From assembly GCA_030706685.1 (NCBI GenBank), contig JAUZOA010000009.1, positions 1-64,000 of the forward strand: DNA of 64,000 bases. The letters are read 5' to 3'. The position numbers and the translations under genes were made by a program. Source of the stretch: Bacteroidota bacterium (GTDB lineage Bacteria > Bacteroidota > Bacteroidia > Chitinophagales > Chitinophagaceae). Shown piece by piece: positions 28,698 through 38,661 of the stretch (within the stretch, counting starts at the first letter, position 1; the number at the start of each line of letters is the position of its first letter). The notes under the pieces were generated by a model. The model made no database searches. It was not told the DNA's origin and worked only from the letters and a program-made list of their open reading frames with translations.

Positions 28698-30557
28698 TCA
28701 ATAACCCGGATTCTGCAACAGGTTAGCATTAACATCTCTGGCCGGCTGTGGTATGGGTAATAATTCTGACTTACCCGGTGTATAACCGGTTGCATACCTT
28801 GCCAGTGCTGTGGTATTAATCGCAGCGCTAAGCCAGACGACCTTGGTTGTTCCTGCAGGCGTAGAACCGGGCGCTGTTTTATAAAAGGAATTAGCCCAAA
28901 GTCCTCCTACATTATTGTCATCCGATGTGGTACTGCTAAAATAAAACATGGATACCGGCAAGGTCGTGGCCAGGCTGTAAGAAGGATAGCCTGCCATATA
29001 AGAAGGATTGAGCATAACCGTGCTGGTAGACATCTTTAATAAGTTGGCTTTTGTATCATTCAATGCACTGCCCAGTAAATTCCAACGGATGAGGTCATAT
29101 TTTCTTGTTCCTTCACCGCCTAATTCAAGCGCCCTTTCTCTTACAACAGCGGCAAAGAAAGTGGCTTTGGATAAACCAGTTGGGAGATCTACCGTGGCAT
29201 CGGGAGTGCCAATTGGCTTTCCATAACCTCTTCTTCTTACCATGTTTATTGCATTATAGGCAGCCGATGTAGGGCCGTTGAGTTCATTTTCTGCTTCGGC
29301 AAACATTAATAAAACATCTGAATAGCGAATGATCTGCCATTTCAATCCAAGATATTGCACCTGGCTGGTAGGAGAAATAGTTGGGCTGGTTACCCAATCC
29401 CGGCGGTATTTACCGTCACAGATAGCGGTGATAGCCTGGCCAACTTTTGTTGAACCATTAGCGGCTACATTATATACGGCACAAGTAACATCTCTTCGCT
29501 GGTCAGTCGAATCAAAAAGATAAAAATAAGTGGGCAATACATTGATGCTCTTATTACCCAGGCCATTTACAGTAGGACCGTTATAATAACCCAGCTTTGT
29601 ATCTTCCGCACCCGTTAATCCCGCGCCGCTTGCCTGGAATATCAATTCACCGTCGGGATCTGTTATCGCATGCGCGCACACCTGGCTCTTCCAAAGTGCT
29701 TTAAAGCTTGGATTCAGGTTATGCTGGCCGGACGTAATAATGTCATTACATTCATCTCTCGCGATCTGGTAATAAGTCTGGTAATCGCTTCCTCTTTTCA
29801 TCGTACCATCCTGGCGCAGCGAATAGCCGCCCCTGTATAAAGCAATCCTTGCTCTTAGTGCTTTCACGGCTCCTTTTGTTATTCTTTCATCCAGCGGGTC
29901 GCCGATGGATGTGACATCATTGCGCCAGGGCACCAATGCTTCCGCGGTTTTCAAATCGTCGAGCATGTGTGCATACAGTGTATCGCGGTCAACCCGCGTA
30001 GGAAGGGGATTCGTTAAGGCCAGTTCCGATGCAGGCTGAAAATGCACAGGAAGATCGCCCCAGTTGCGAATGGCTTCAAGATAGAATTGCGATCTCAATG
30101 TCAGCGCTTCGCCATACATCCTCTGCAATTGTTTCTTTTCCTGGTCGGACCCGTTGGTATATTTATCCATCCTGGGAATATTGGCAATGCAGATATTGGC
30201 AAACTCGATACCCTGGAATATCTGGTTAAAAGGGTTGCTGATCTGCGCGTTGCCGGCTGTTGCAGAAAAGCGGGCAATATCTCTCCTGTCATTATCGCTT
30301 GCGCCTGTTGGTCCCTGCATTTCATCATTGTCCACGGGAAAATATAAACTTAACCTGATACCATAGCCCTGGTCGCCTACAAGCCGGCTGTAAACTCCTG
30401 AAATGGCTTTATACGTACTGGGAACATCCAAAAAAACCAAATCGGGCCCCACTTCTGTAATTGGTTTTTGATTCAGAAATTTTTTACATCCTACCGAAAC
30501 CAGCAGTATGAAAATAATCAGTAAGCTGTTGAATTTATAAAAAGATCTGTTGTTCAT
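28698..30557 (-). CDS. SusD/RagB family lipoprotein
   Basis: ORF track begins 30590; MNNRSFYKFNSLLIIFILLVSVGCKKF (start ~30557) is the likely start with lipobox. LRSQFYLEAIRNWGDLPVHF, RYSDVLLMFAEAENELNG, RERALELGGEGTRKYDLIRW. Confidence 0.94.
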   Translation of the reverse strand: MNNRSFYKFNSLLIIFILLVSVGCKKFLNQKPITEVGPDLVFLDVPSTYKAISGVYSRLVGDQGYGIRLSLYFPVDNDEMQGPTGASDNDRRDIARFSATAGNAQISNPFNQIFQGIEFANICIANIPRMDKYTNGSDQEKKQLQRMYGEALTLRSQFYLEAIRNWGDLPVHFQPASELALTNPLPTRVDRDTLYAHMLDDLKTAEALVPWRNDVTSIGDPLDERITKGAVKALRARIALYRGGYSLRQDGTMKRGSDYQTYYQIARDECNDIITSGQHNLNPSFKALWKSQVCAHAITDPDGELIFQASGAGLTGAEDTKLGYYNGPTVNGLGNKSINVLPTYFYLFDSTDQRRDVTCAVYNVAANGSTKVGQAITAICDGKYRRDWVTSPTISPTSQVQYLGLKWQIIRYSDVLLMFAEAENELNGPTSAAYNAINMVRRRGYGKPIGTPDATVDLPTGLSKATFFAAVVRERALELGGEGTRKYDLIRWNLLGSALNDTKANLLKMSTSTVMLNPSYMAGYPSYSLATTLPVSMFYFSSTTSDDNNVGGLWANSFYKTAPGSTPAGTTKVVWLSAAINTTALARYATGYTPGKSELLPIPQPARDVNANLLQNPGY

Positions 30558-30573
30558 ATTGCAAGTTTTTAAA

Positions 30574-33500
30574 TTATTTGAATGTTGCATTTATGCCGAA
30601 AATAAAACTGCGGCTTTTGGGATAAGCTGAATAGTCAAGTCCCGGTGTCAAACTACTGGATCTTACACTTACCTCAGGATCATAACCCGTGTAATTGGTA
30701 ATGATCGCAAGGTTATTTGCTGTAACATAAAAACGGATCCTTTCCATTTTTAATGCGCTGACTGCCTTTACCGGCAGCGTATACCCGATAGTCACGTTAT
30801 TGAACCGTAAAAATGAACCATTTTCAATTGCCCATGAGCTGGGATAGAAGGCTCCGGCGCCTTTAAGCGGTTGCCAGATCTTTGCACCGGCATTTAAAGC
30901 TTTCAACTGATCAGGAGGAATTCCATATACTACACCCGCATTACCACTGCCAACAACAAACTGCGCCGTTTGTCCGTCAGGCGTCACTACTCTCCAGCGA
31001 TCTGCCATGATAGCAAGCATATTTGAGTTGTTGATATACCCGTTGGTGAATTCGATTTTATTGGCATTGTACACATCATTGCCATAAGAGAAGTTGACGA
31101 ATATGCTGGCATCCCAGTTTTTATAAGTAAACTGCTGGTTGAACCCACCGGTAAATTTAGGAGTAGGATTGCCTATAATAGTCCGGTCATGATCGAGATC
31201 GATTACGCCATCATTATTCAGGTCTTTAAACTTAATAGAGCCCGGTTGAACGGGTCCTATAATACCCAGATCGCTTACAACGCCGGGTTTCAAAGTATAA
31301 GCGCCTGTCGCGCTATTATAATTGAAGTCATCCACTGAATAGAATCCATCTGCCACCAATCCATACATAGACCCTATAGGATATCCAATCTTTTCAATAT
31401 AGTCGGTAGGCTGTCCTGAAACGCCCCAGCTTGCGGTCGGATAGTAGAATAATTGGTTGGGACCAAGAGCGACAATCCGGTTTTTATTGAATGAAATATT
31501 AAAGTTCGCTGACCAGCTAAAACTTTGCTTCCTCATGACAATACCGTTCAGTTGCACTTCCACGCCTTTATTGGATGTCTTGCCAATGTTTTGTACCTGC
31601 GTGGGTACTGTATTGGGCGCAATGATCGGCGTACCGAATGTTACATCAAGCGGCACATCCAGTAATAATTTGCTGGAGATATTATTATACACATCAACGC
31701 TGAGATCCAGCCGTCCTTTAAAAAGTGAGATATCGAGACCGTAATTATGATTCAGTGTTGACTCCCATTGCAGAATAGCATTGGGCAGTGAAACCGGGTA
31801 ATAGGCAATAACGGCCTGGTTGTTGAGTCCATAGTAATATTTACCATCACTGCTGAAGGTAGGAAGGAACAAATAATCTTTGATCCTATCGTTTCCGGCC
31901 TGTCCATATCCTACTCTCAATTTAAGATCGCTGATAAAATTCACATTCTCCATGAATTTTTCATTCTTTACTCTCCATGCCACTGAGCCGGAGCTAAAAT
32001 AACCCCATTGATGATCGGGCGCGAATTTAGAAGCGCCATCTGCCCGGAGGTTAAATGTAGCCAGGTATTTATCCTTGTAAGCATAACTAACTCTGCCAAA
32101 AAAGGAAAGATTGGTATATCTTGTCTGATTATGTTTGGGATAGCCTGTAAAAGGCACGCCAAGACCTGTTTTCACAAAAGCCGCATTGTAAGGAGTAAAA
32201 GTGGGATAGTTTTTAAAAAGACTGGAATGTAAATCCGTCTTCAGGTCGTAAGTCTCCTGGCCAACCAATACGGTAAAGCTGTGTTTATTTTTATAATTGT
32301 TTACTGAATAAGTCAACACATTGGAATTCGTGATCGTTGTTGAGACAGTAGTATCCAGTCCTGCAATAGGCTTAGCGCCTCCCTGTATAATCGAGTAGGG
32401 CGTAAGCGAATCGCTGAATTGCCGGTCAGTTAGTTTATTGTGATCATACCCGAAAGTAGATTTGAATGTAAGATTCTTTGTGATCGTATAAGTGGCATAG
32501 GCAGAGAAATCAAAATCTTCCGTGGTTTTTCTCCGGTATTCGGCGCTGGCTAACCGTAAAGGATTTACCAGGCCAAGACCATTTCCCGGGTTAGGATCGG
32601 CAGTGGGATCAACATCTATTATATCCTGCCCGTTGGAAAGGAAGGGGCGGTATTTTACAGCATTACGTAAGCGGTTATAAGATGAACCTTTGGTATCTGA
32701 AACACCGGCGCCATATACATTCTGGTAAACATATCTTGGGCTGATTCCGACTTTGAATTTATCGGTTATTCTGTATTCGCCTTTAAAATTGAGAATATTC
32801 CTCCTGTAAGCAGAATTAATAACGATTGCCTTATCATCATTATAGGTATACCCGAAATTATACGTGATTTTTTTAGTGCCGCCACTGAGTGTAACATTAT
32901 GCTGGCGGGTAATACCGGTATTACCGAAAACTTCATCCTGCCAGTTGACCGGGGCCGTGTTTTTATATTGGGACAACTGATTCCATGGACCAAAATTGGT
33001 AATGAAATTCGCGCTGTCTGTGCTGCTGCCTCTTGATCTTTCCGATTGATAAAAAACAAAATCATAGGGGTCTAGCACTTTCAGTGTTTTGGGAAGATTT
33101 TTGACCCCTATAAAAAAATTATAACTCACTTTGGCTTTGCCTATCCTGCCGCTTTTGGTGGTAATGATGATTACACCATTTGCACCTCTTGCTCCATAAA
33201 TAGCGGTAGCGGACGCGTCTTTTAATACATCTATAGATTGTATATCCTGCGGAGAGATGACAGAAAGCGCGTTTTCCATCTGTACGCCGTCAATAATGTA
33301 TAAGGGAGAATTATCATTGTTAATGGACATACCGCCACGAACCCTTATCGTGATCTGGGCGTCAGGAGAACCTTCGGCAGTAGTGGCAGTAACTCCGGCA
33401 AGCCTGCCATTCAATGCTTCTGCGGCTGAATTAACCGGCACATCTTTCAGTTCTTTGGCGCTAACAGAAGAAACCGAAGCAAGGAGATCCTTTCTTTTTA

Positions 33501-33888
33501 TCGACTGGTATCCTATTACTACTACCTCATCGCCCGACTTTACTTCGGGCGTCAGTGACGCATTGATTACCGTTTTATCGCCAACAGCCGATTCGAATGT
33601 CTGGTATCCCACTGATGTAAATACCAGGGTAGCGGAATTATTTGCAGATATCCGGAAATTGCCATCCGCATCCGTGACGGTAGCTGTCTTTGTACCCTTT
33701 ACCGTGACGGTTACTCCCTGCAAAGGCTGGTTATTATCAGAAGCAGTCACTCTGCCTCTTATTTCTCTTGCCTGCGCAAAAAGTGGATTGGTGAAGGACC
33801 ACGCAAGCAGTATGATTATTCCCCCTACTAACGTTTTGAAAATTCTTGTCATAATGCAGTTTTTAGATATAGCTTTATTAAAATCCAT
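30574..33888 (-). CDS. SusC/RagA family TonB-dependent transporter (no STN domain)
   Basis: 1104 aa (alternative internal start MTRIFKTLVGG at ~33852); GRVTASDNNQPLQGVTVTVKGT, VVVIGYQSIKRKDLLASV, AIYGARGANGVIIITTKSG. Confidence 0.95.
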   Translation of the reverse strand: MDFNKAISKNCIMTRIFKTLVGGIIILLAWSFTNPLFAQAREIRGRVTASDNNQPLQGVTVTVKGTKTATVTDADGNFRISANNSATLVFTSVGYQTFESAVGDKTVINASLTPEVKSGDEVVVIGYQSIKRKDLLASVSSVSAKELKDVPVNSAAEALNGRLAGVTATTAEGSPDAQITIRVRGGMSINNDNSPLYIIDGVQMENALSVISPQDIQSIDVLKDASATAIYGARGANGVIIITTKSGRIGKAKVSYNFFIGVKNLPKTLKVLDPYDFVFYQSERSRGSSTDSANFITNFGPWNQLSQYKNTAPVNWQDEVFGNTGITRQHNVTLSGGTKKITYNFGYTYNDDKAIVINSAYRRNILNFKGEYRITDKFKVGISPRYVYQNVYGAGVSDTKGSSYNRLRNAVKYRPFLSNGQDIIDVDPTADPNPGNGLGLVNPLRLASAEYRRKTTEDFDFSAYATYTITKNLTFKSTFGYDHNKLTDRQFSDSLTPYSIIQGGAKPIAGLDTTVSTTITNSNVLTYSVNNYKNKHSFTVLVGQETYDLKTDLHSSLFKNYPTFTPYNAAFVKTGLGVPFTGYPKHNQTRYTNLSFFGRVSYAYKDKYLATFNLRADGASKFAPDHQWGYFSSGSVAWRVKNEKFMENVNFISDLKLRVGYGQAGNDRIKDYLFLPTFSSDGKYYYGLNNQAVIAYYPVSLPNAILQWESTLNHNYGLDISLFKGRLDLSVDVYNNISSKLLLDVPLDVTFGTPIIAPNTVPTQVQNIGKTSNKGVEVQLNGIVMRKQSFSWSANFNISFNKNRIVALGPNQLFYYPTASWGVSGQPTDYIEKIGYPIGSMYGLVADGFYSVDDFNYNSATGAYTLKPGVVSDLGIIGPVQPGSIKFKDLNNDGVIDLDHDRTIIGNPTPKFTGGFNQQFTYKNWDASIFVNFSYGNDVYNANKIEFTNGYINNSNMLAIMADRWRVVTPDGQTAQFVVGSGNAGVVYGIPPDQLKALNAGAKIWQPLKGAGAFYPSSWAIENGSFLRFNNVTIGYTLPVKAVSALKMERIRFYVTANNLAIITNYTGYDPEVSVRSSSLTPGLDYSAYPKSRSFIFGINATFK

Positions 33889-34219
33889 TATTGATCCGCA
33901 CAGGATTTTCCCGGCAGAATTATTCTTTAGTTTTCAGTGCAGGTACAATGTGGATTCCCGCTGAGGCAAATCCATTCAAAATAAAAAAGAAAAAGGCTGG
34001 AACAAAAGAGAAGGAAAAGGAGAATTCAGAACCTTTGAAACGGGGCAGCGGCCCATATTTATTATACAGATAGTATAACAGTCTTTTCATTCCGGCAAGC
34101 ATTTTCTTAAGCAATCAGCATTCAGCCTGTATTTCCACATGATTAGCTGGCTGAAAGCTTTAACAAGTCTACACAGAACTTATGGCTTACAGAAGGTTTT
34201 GACCGCATTTATTTACGCA

Positions 34220-34237
34220 ATCGTTCCCGGTAACGAT
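34220..34237. promoter_or_regulatory. Candidate LacI-family operator in the susC/lacI divergent intergenic region
   Basis: TTTACGCA-ATCGTTCCCGGTAACGAT; ~167 bp upstream of the lacI-type gene and ~330 bp upstream of susC. Confidence 0.75.
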
Positions 34238-34403
34238 TTCACATTGAAAGGTTTAGAGAATGCAGATACAGGCCCGTTTAATCAAGAAGCTTCCGGGCGC
34301 AGACGCGATAACAACCTCCGGGCGCCTTTTAACGATAAGGAAATGAAATCGTACCTTTAGGAGACTTATTTCACCCCCTAAATAGGATGGTAACACAGCC
34401 CCC

Positions 34404-35459
34404 ATGAAGTTTGAAGCTGTTACAATAAAAGATATCGCCAAAGCTCTTGGTCTCTCTACCTCTACGGTATCCAGAGCGTTGAGGGACAGCTACGAAATAA
34501 GCCCTGAAACAAAAAAACTGGTTCTCGAATACGCGGAAAAGATCAACTACCACCCCAATCCTATCGCCTTAAGTCTTAAGGAACGCAGAAGCCGGTCCAT
34601 CGGGGTGATCGTCGCTGAAATAGCCAATAGCTTTTTTTCACAGGCCATTGATGGTATCGAGTCCATTGCCTATAAAAACGGGTACAATGTCATTATTTCC
34701 CAGAGCCGCGAATCATTTGACCGCGAAGTAATCAATCTTCACTATCTCACTTCGCGCTCTATTGACGGTCTGATTGTTTCTGTTGCTTCAGAAACAAAGG
34801 ATTTCAGCAATTTTAAAGAACTGCATGACCGGGGAATGCCTATTGTTTTCTTCGACCGCATCGTGAATGAAATCCCTACCCATAAAGTGATTGTTGACAA
34901 TTACCAGGGAGCTTATGATGCTACCCGGCATCTTATTGAAAACGGCTATAAACTGATCGCCGCTATCGCCAACAATGAGATACTGTCCATCACCAGGGAC
35001 AGGGTAGCAGGTTATAAAGCCGCCTTAGCCGATCATGGCATCAAAGAAAAGGATTCATTCATTAAATACTGCGCGCATGGCGGTTTGATATTAACCGAGG
35101 TAGAACAGGTGGTCACCGAATTAATGAAACTTAAACCAGGACCGGATGCTATTCTTGCCCTCGGAGATAAATTGACCACGGGCAGCCTGCGGATCTTAAA
35201 AGCGAATAGATTCAATGTTCCCGATGATATCGGTCTTATTGGTTTTTCAAATTCCGATACGACTGAATTAATCGAACCTCCTCTTTCCATTATCAAGCAA
35301 CCTGCTTTTGAAATGGGTGAGATCGCCACCGACCTGCTCATCCAGCTTATCGAAAGCAAACATCCCGTTACTGATTTTGAAACCCGTATGCTAGCGCCAC
35401 AGCTTATCATCAGGGGATCCGCGAAAAATAAAAAGGGGAAACCGATTCCTTTTAGTTGA
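34404..35459 (+). CDS. LacI family transcriptional regulator
   Basis: 351 aa; VTIKDIAKALGLSTSTVSRALRDSYEISPETKKLVLEYAEKINYHPNPIALSLKERRSRSIGVIVAEIANSFF; periplasmic-binding-like sensor domain. Confidence 0.96.
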   Translation: MKFEAVTIKDIAKALGLSTSTVSRALRDSYEISPETKKLVLEYAEKINYHPNPIALSLKERRSRSIGVIVAEIANSFFSQAIDGIESIAYKNGYNVIISQSRESFDREVINLHYLTSRSIDGLIVSVASETKDFSNFKELHDRGMPIVFFDRIVNEIPTHKVIVDNYQGAYDATRHLIENGYKLIAAIANNEILSITRDRVAGYKAALADHGIKEKDSFIKYCAHGGLILTEVEQVVTELMKLKPGPDAILALGDKLTTGSLRILKANRFNVPDDIGLIGFSNSDTTELIEPPLSIIKQPAFEMGEIATDLLIQLIESKHPVTDFETRMLAPQLIIRGSAKNKKGKPIPFS

Positions 35460-35505
35460 ATGGCCTCATCCCGGAGTATGAGAGTAGATAAAAACATTAA
35501 ACTCG

Positions 35506-35527
35506 CCCTTCTCCAGGTGGAGAAGGG
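35506..35527. terminator. Hairpin between convergent lacI and metallophosphoesterase genes
   Basis: CCCTTCTCC-AGGT-GGAGAAGGG, 9-bp perfect stem. Could be a bidirectional terminator or a dispersed palindromic repeat. Confidence 0.5.
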
Positions 35528-35624
35528 AGTCGTTGAAAGAAGTACGTTTGCCGCTTCTTCAAATTCGTAATATAGTTTCAATCTTTGGGAGTGCTGTTAT
35601 ACTGAGGAGCGAAGCATCTCAGAG

Positions 35625-36557
35625 TCATTGACCATAATCAATCATCTTTCGTGAACACGTACCATCATCGTACAATTCAATAACAGCATAGGCCGGCGCG
35701 AATTCCTGGAAAGCCCCGCTCCACCAGTTGCCACAGACAGCGCCATTACAATAATACTTTACACCGAGATAATTGATCTCATCCTGCAAGTGGATATGAC
35801 CGCTGAGACAAACTTTAATATTGGGATAGTTGAGGAATATTTTTTTTAGTGAAAGAAAATCGGTGTGCATCAGGTTGCGCTGAATTTTGAGATCTCCGTT
35901 TGTCTCTGTCTTATCGAAGAACAAACCGGCGCAGATAGACAGGATAGGAATATGCGATACGATACAGATGAATTTATCCTTCGGCGTTTGCGCCAGTTCC
36001 GATTGCAGCCAGCTTAATTGTTCGGGGTCAATATATGCGATATAACCACCAGCGGGATTCAGTTGCGTGCTGTCGAGAACAATAAAATGCCATTTGTCTT
36101 TCGTAAAACTATAATAACGTTTGGGCATTTCAAGCGTCTCTACTACCCATAGTTTACCGTACAATTTATCGGCTTCCGGTTTATCATTCTTAATAAACCA
36201 TCCCCAGACATCATGATTACCAATACAATGATAAATGGGGAGGCTGTTTTCTTTTTTTAAAATGGAATGAAAAAGATCCCATTGCGTTTGTGTTTTTTGC
36301 TTATCCGCTTCCAGGCTATCCATGATCGAGTCTCCGCCATTGATAATAAAATCAACCTTTGGTTTCAATGATTGCGCATGATGAAAGGCTTTAGCCATAC
36401 CTGTTTCGGGAATGATACCGGGTTTTACATGAGTATCGGTGAGGTAGGCAAACCTGACTGTACCGGTTTTTTCATTTTCACCCGCGAAACTAAATGATGG
36501 CAAAAGGCTGGCGCCGATAACAGCCGCTGTATTTTGCAGGAATTCACTTCTTTTCAT
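35625..36557 (-). CDS. Secreted calcineurin-like metallophosphoesterase
   Basis: 310 aa; YLTDTHV, INGGDSIMD, CIGNHDVWG, IVSHIPI, CLSGHIHLQDE. Confidence 0.93.
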   Translation of the reverse strand: MKRSEFLQNTAAVIGASLLPSFSFAGENEKTGTVRFAYLTDTHVKPGIIPETGMAKAFHHAQSLKPKVDFIINGGDSIMDSLEADKQKTQTQWDLFHSILKKENSLPIYHCIGNHDVWGWFIKNDKPEADKLYGKLWVVETLEMPKRYYSFTKDKWHFIVLDSTQLNPAGGYIAYIDPEQLSWLQSELAQTPKDKFICIVSHIPILSICAGLFFDKTETNGDLKIQRNLMHTDFLSLKKIFLNYPNIKVCLSGHIHLQDEINYLGVKYYCNGAVCGNWWSGAFQEFAPAYAVIELYDDGTCSRKMIDYGQ

Positions 36558-36821
36558 AAAAAAATTCAGGAGGGAAATTACTACAAAACTTAATGGGGGG
36601 GAAGATTAAAAGACTGATAACCTGTCTTACAAGCGTAAACATTGGAAATTGCATTCATTGGCAGGAGAAAACGCAACAAGGTGGGGGAATAATAGCGCTT
36701 CTTGACCAGACTTTCGCACATCTGTCAATGCTTTTACTATCCTGCCCGGATAGGCTAAAGCCACTCTCTGTGGTATAGTAGGGATAGAGGTAGGATAGAG
36801 AAACCATATAGGAGGGTCTCA

Positions 36822-36887
36822 TTAGGGTCAGGCCAGAGTCAGGTTAGGGTCAGGTTAGGGTCAGGCAAGGATCAGGTAAAAGTCAGG
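36822..36887. repeat. 11-bp tandem repeat, six units (consensus TTAGGGTCAGG)
   Basis: TTAGGGTCAGG / CCAGAGTCAGG / TTAGGGTCAGG / TTAGGGTCAGG / CAAGGATCAGG / TAAAAGTCAGG, contiguous in non-coding DNA. Confidence 0.85.
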
Positions 36888-37099
36888 CGAGAATCTCAGA
36901 AAAGTCTCGTGATGATCACGTAAAAAAGAAAAAATATATTCGGAACGTGGTATAATTTTCATAGCCTTGTTTTCTTATTTCAATTTACAAAAAAAAACGG
37001 GCATCGCAAAGATTAAACCGGGGAATTGTTTTGTCGGACGAGGCTTTCTCAAAAGGTCAGAAAAGAAAAATTTCTTTTCTCACTACGCGCTGGTATATG

Positions 37100-38530
37100 C
37101 TATGTATTTAGTAAACCAGGTTTTTTGTGATAGATACTCATTACCAATTCCCCGAAAATAGTATTGCCCCAGGCAAACCATTTACGCGTAAAATTTTTCG
37201 GATCATCTTTGTGAAAGGATTCATGCATGAACCCTGTTCCTCCATGCGTGGCGATAAGTAATTGAATACATTTTTTGATCTCCGCGTCATTTGTACTTGT
37301 CAACGCACGCTGGATAATGCCCATCGGCCAGATAAGATCCAGGCCTGTATGAGGGCTGCCGACTCCCTCCGCGGCTTTTCCTTTAAAGAAGAAAGGATTT
37401 TCCGGTGAAAGCAAAAATCTTCTTGTATTCTGGTAGACCGGATCTGTACCGGGGACCGCGCCAAGATAGGGCATGGATAATAACGAGGGAACATTGGCGT
37501 CGTCCATTAAGTGATAGCTTCCGAAACCATTTACTTCGTAAGCATATACTTTACCAAATTGAAGATGCGTGGTAACAGCATATTGTTTCAGGGCGCTACT
37601 CACTTCGTTGGCTAATTGAGTGCATTCATTGGCCATCGCAGCATCATGATGGATTTGATTGACCATCTCTGCCGCCTGCCTGAGAGATAGTACTGCAAAG
37701 AAATTCGAAGGGATTAAAAAAGAAAACAGCGTGGCATCATCGCTGGGACGAAAAGTGGAGCAGATCAGTCCTACTGGTTTAGCAGGATAACCATACCCGA
37801 CCAATGGCACACCATCCGTTGCCCAGTCTGTTTTACGCTGAAAATGATAAGGGCCATTCCCTTTTTTTCTTTGCTGCTCTTTAAACGTCCGGACTGTTAA
37901 TTGTATGGCTTCTTTCCATTGTGAACCGAAAGGAGTAGTATCACCGGTAAGCTTCCAGTATTTATAAGCGAGCCGGACGGGGTAACAAAGTGAGTCAATC
38001 TCCCATTTTCGTTCATGAATACCCGGTTTCATATCCGTGATATCGGTTGCTTTCCATTCGCTTATTTTGGAATCATCTTTATAAAAAGCATTGGCATAAG
38101 GATCCAAATGAATACATTTTACCTGGCGGTTGATCACACCCGCGACAAGCTGCTGCAGTTTTGCATCCTTCTTCATCAATGGCAGGTAGGGCCAGACCTG
38201 CGCAGTGCTATCACGAAGCCACATGGCATCAATATCCCCCGTAATGACATAAGTATCGGGCTGCCCGTTCATCATGGAAAAATCAACAGTAGTATCCAAT
38301 GTATTGGGATAGCAATTTTCAAACAACCAGGCGAGTTCCTTATTTTTTAATCCTGCTTTTATTTCTTTGATCACCGCTTCTACCGCATCACTGGTAAAAT
38401 GCCTTTCCGCCAAAGGCGGGCGCTTACTTTCAAATTCCATAAAACCGTTCGTCAGGAGATTTCCTTTTTTTAATAACAATCCCGCGGTTAATATCCCGGC
38501 TGTTTGTATAAAGTCTTTGCGTGTGCGCAT
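37100..38530 (-). CDS. GH125 exo-alpha-1,6-mannosidase family protein
   Basis: 476 aa; YVITGDIDAMWLRDSTAQVWPYLPL, WKATDITDMKPGIHERKWEIDSLCYPVRLAYKYWK, TDWATDGVPLVGYGYPAKPVGLICSTFRPSDDATLFSFLIPSN. Confidence 0.94.
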   Translation of the reverse strand: MRTRKDFIQTAGILTAGLLLKKGNLLTNGFMEFESKRPPLAERHFTSDAVEAVIKEIKAGLKNKELAWLFENCYPNTLDTTVDFSMMNGQPDTYVITGDIDAMWLRDSTAQVWPYLPLMKKDAKLQQLVAGVINRQVKCIHLDPYANAFYKDDSKISEWKATDITDMKPGIHERKWEIDSLCYPVRLAYKYWKLTGDTTPFGSQWKEAIQLTVRTFKEQQRKKGNGPYHFQRKTDWATDGVPLVGYGYPAKPVGLICSTFRPSDDATLFSFLIPSNFFAVLSLRQAAEMVNQIHHDAAMANECTQLANEVSSALKQYAVTTHLQFGKVYAYEVNGFGSYHLMDDANVPSLLSMPYLGAVPGTDPVYQNTRRFLLSPENPFFFKGKAAEGVGSPHTGLDLIWPMGIIQRALTSTNDAEIKKCIQLLIATHGGTGFMHESFHKDDPKNFTRKWFAWGNTIFGELVMSIYHKKPGLLNT

Positions 38531-38650
38531 GTTGAACGTTTAAGGGGTTTAAAAGGTTTAACGTTTAAAGGTTCTTTACGTTGAAATTTTCTCATCAGTA
38601 ATAACTGCATCAAAATTGAACAACCATTAAACGATTTAAACCTTTAAACG
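38531..38650. repeat. Imperfect inverted intergenic repeat, same family, copy 3
   Basis: GTTGAACGTTTAAGGGGTTTAAAAGGTTTAACGTTTAAAGGTTCTTTACG ... AACCATTAAACGATTTAAACCTTTAAACG. Confidence 0.6.
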
Positions 38651-38661
38651 AATAAGTATAA

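Noticed and set aside
33257-33964. 235-aa plus-strand ORF
   Set aside because: Antisense to the N-terminal part of the SusC gene 30574-33888; low-complexity composition, no recognisable domain.
35602-35622. CTGAGGAGCGAAGCATCTCAG palindrome
   Set aside because: Looks like a common short palindromic intergenic repeat next to the metallophosphoesterase stop; only 5-bp arms, so not called as a separate feature.
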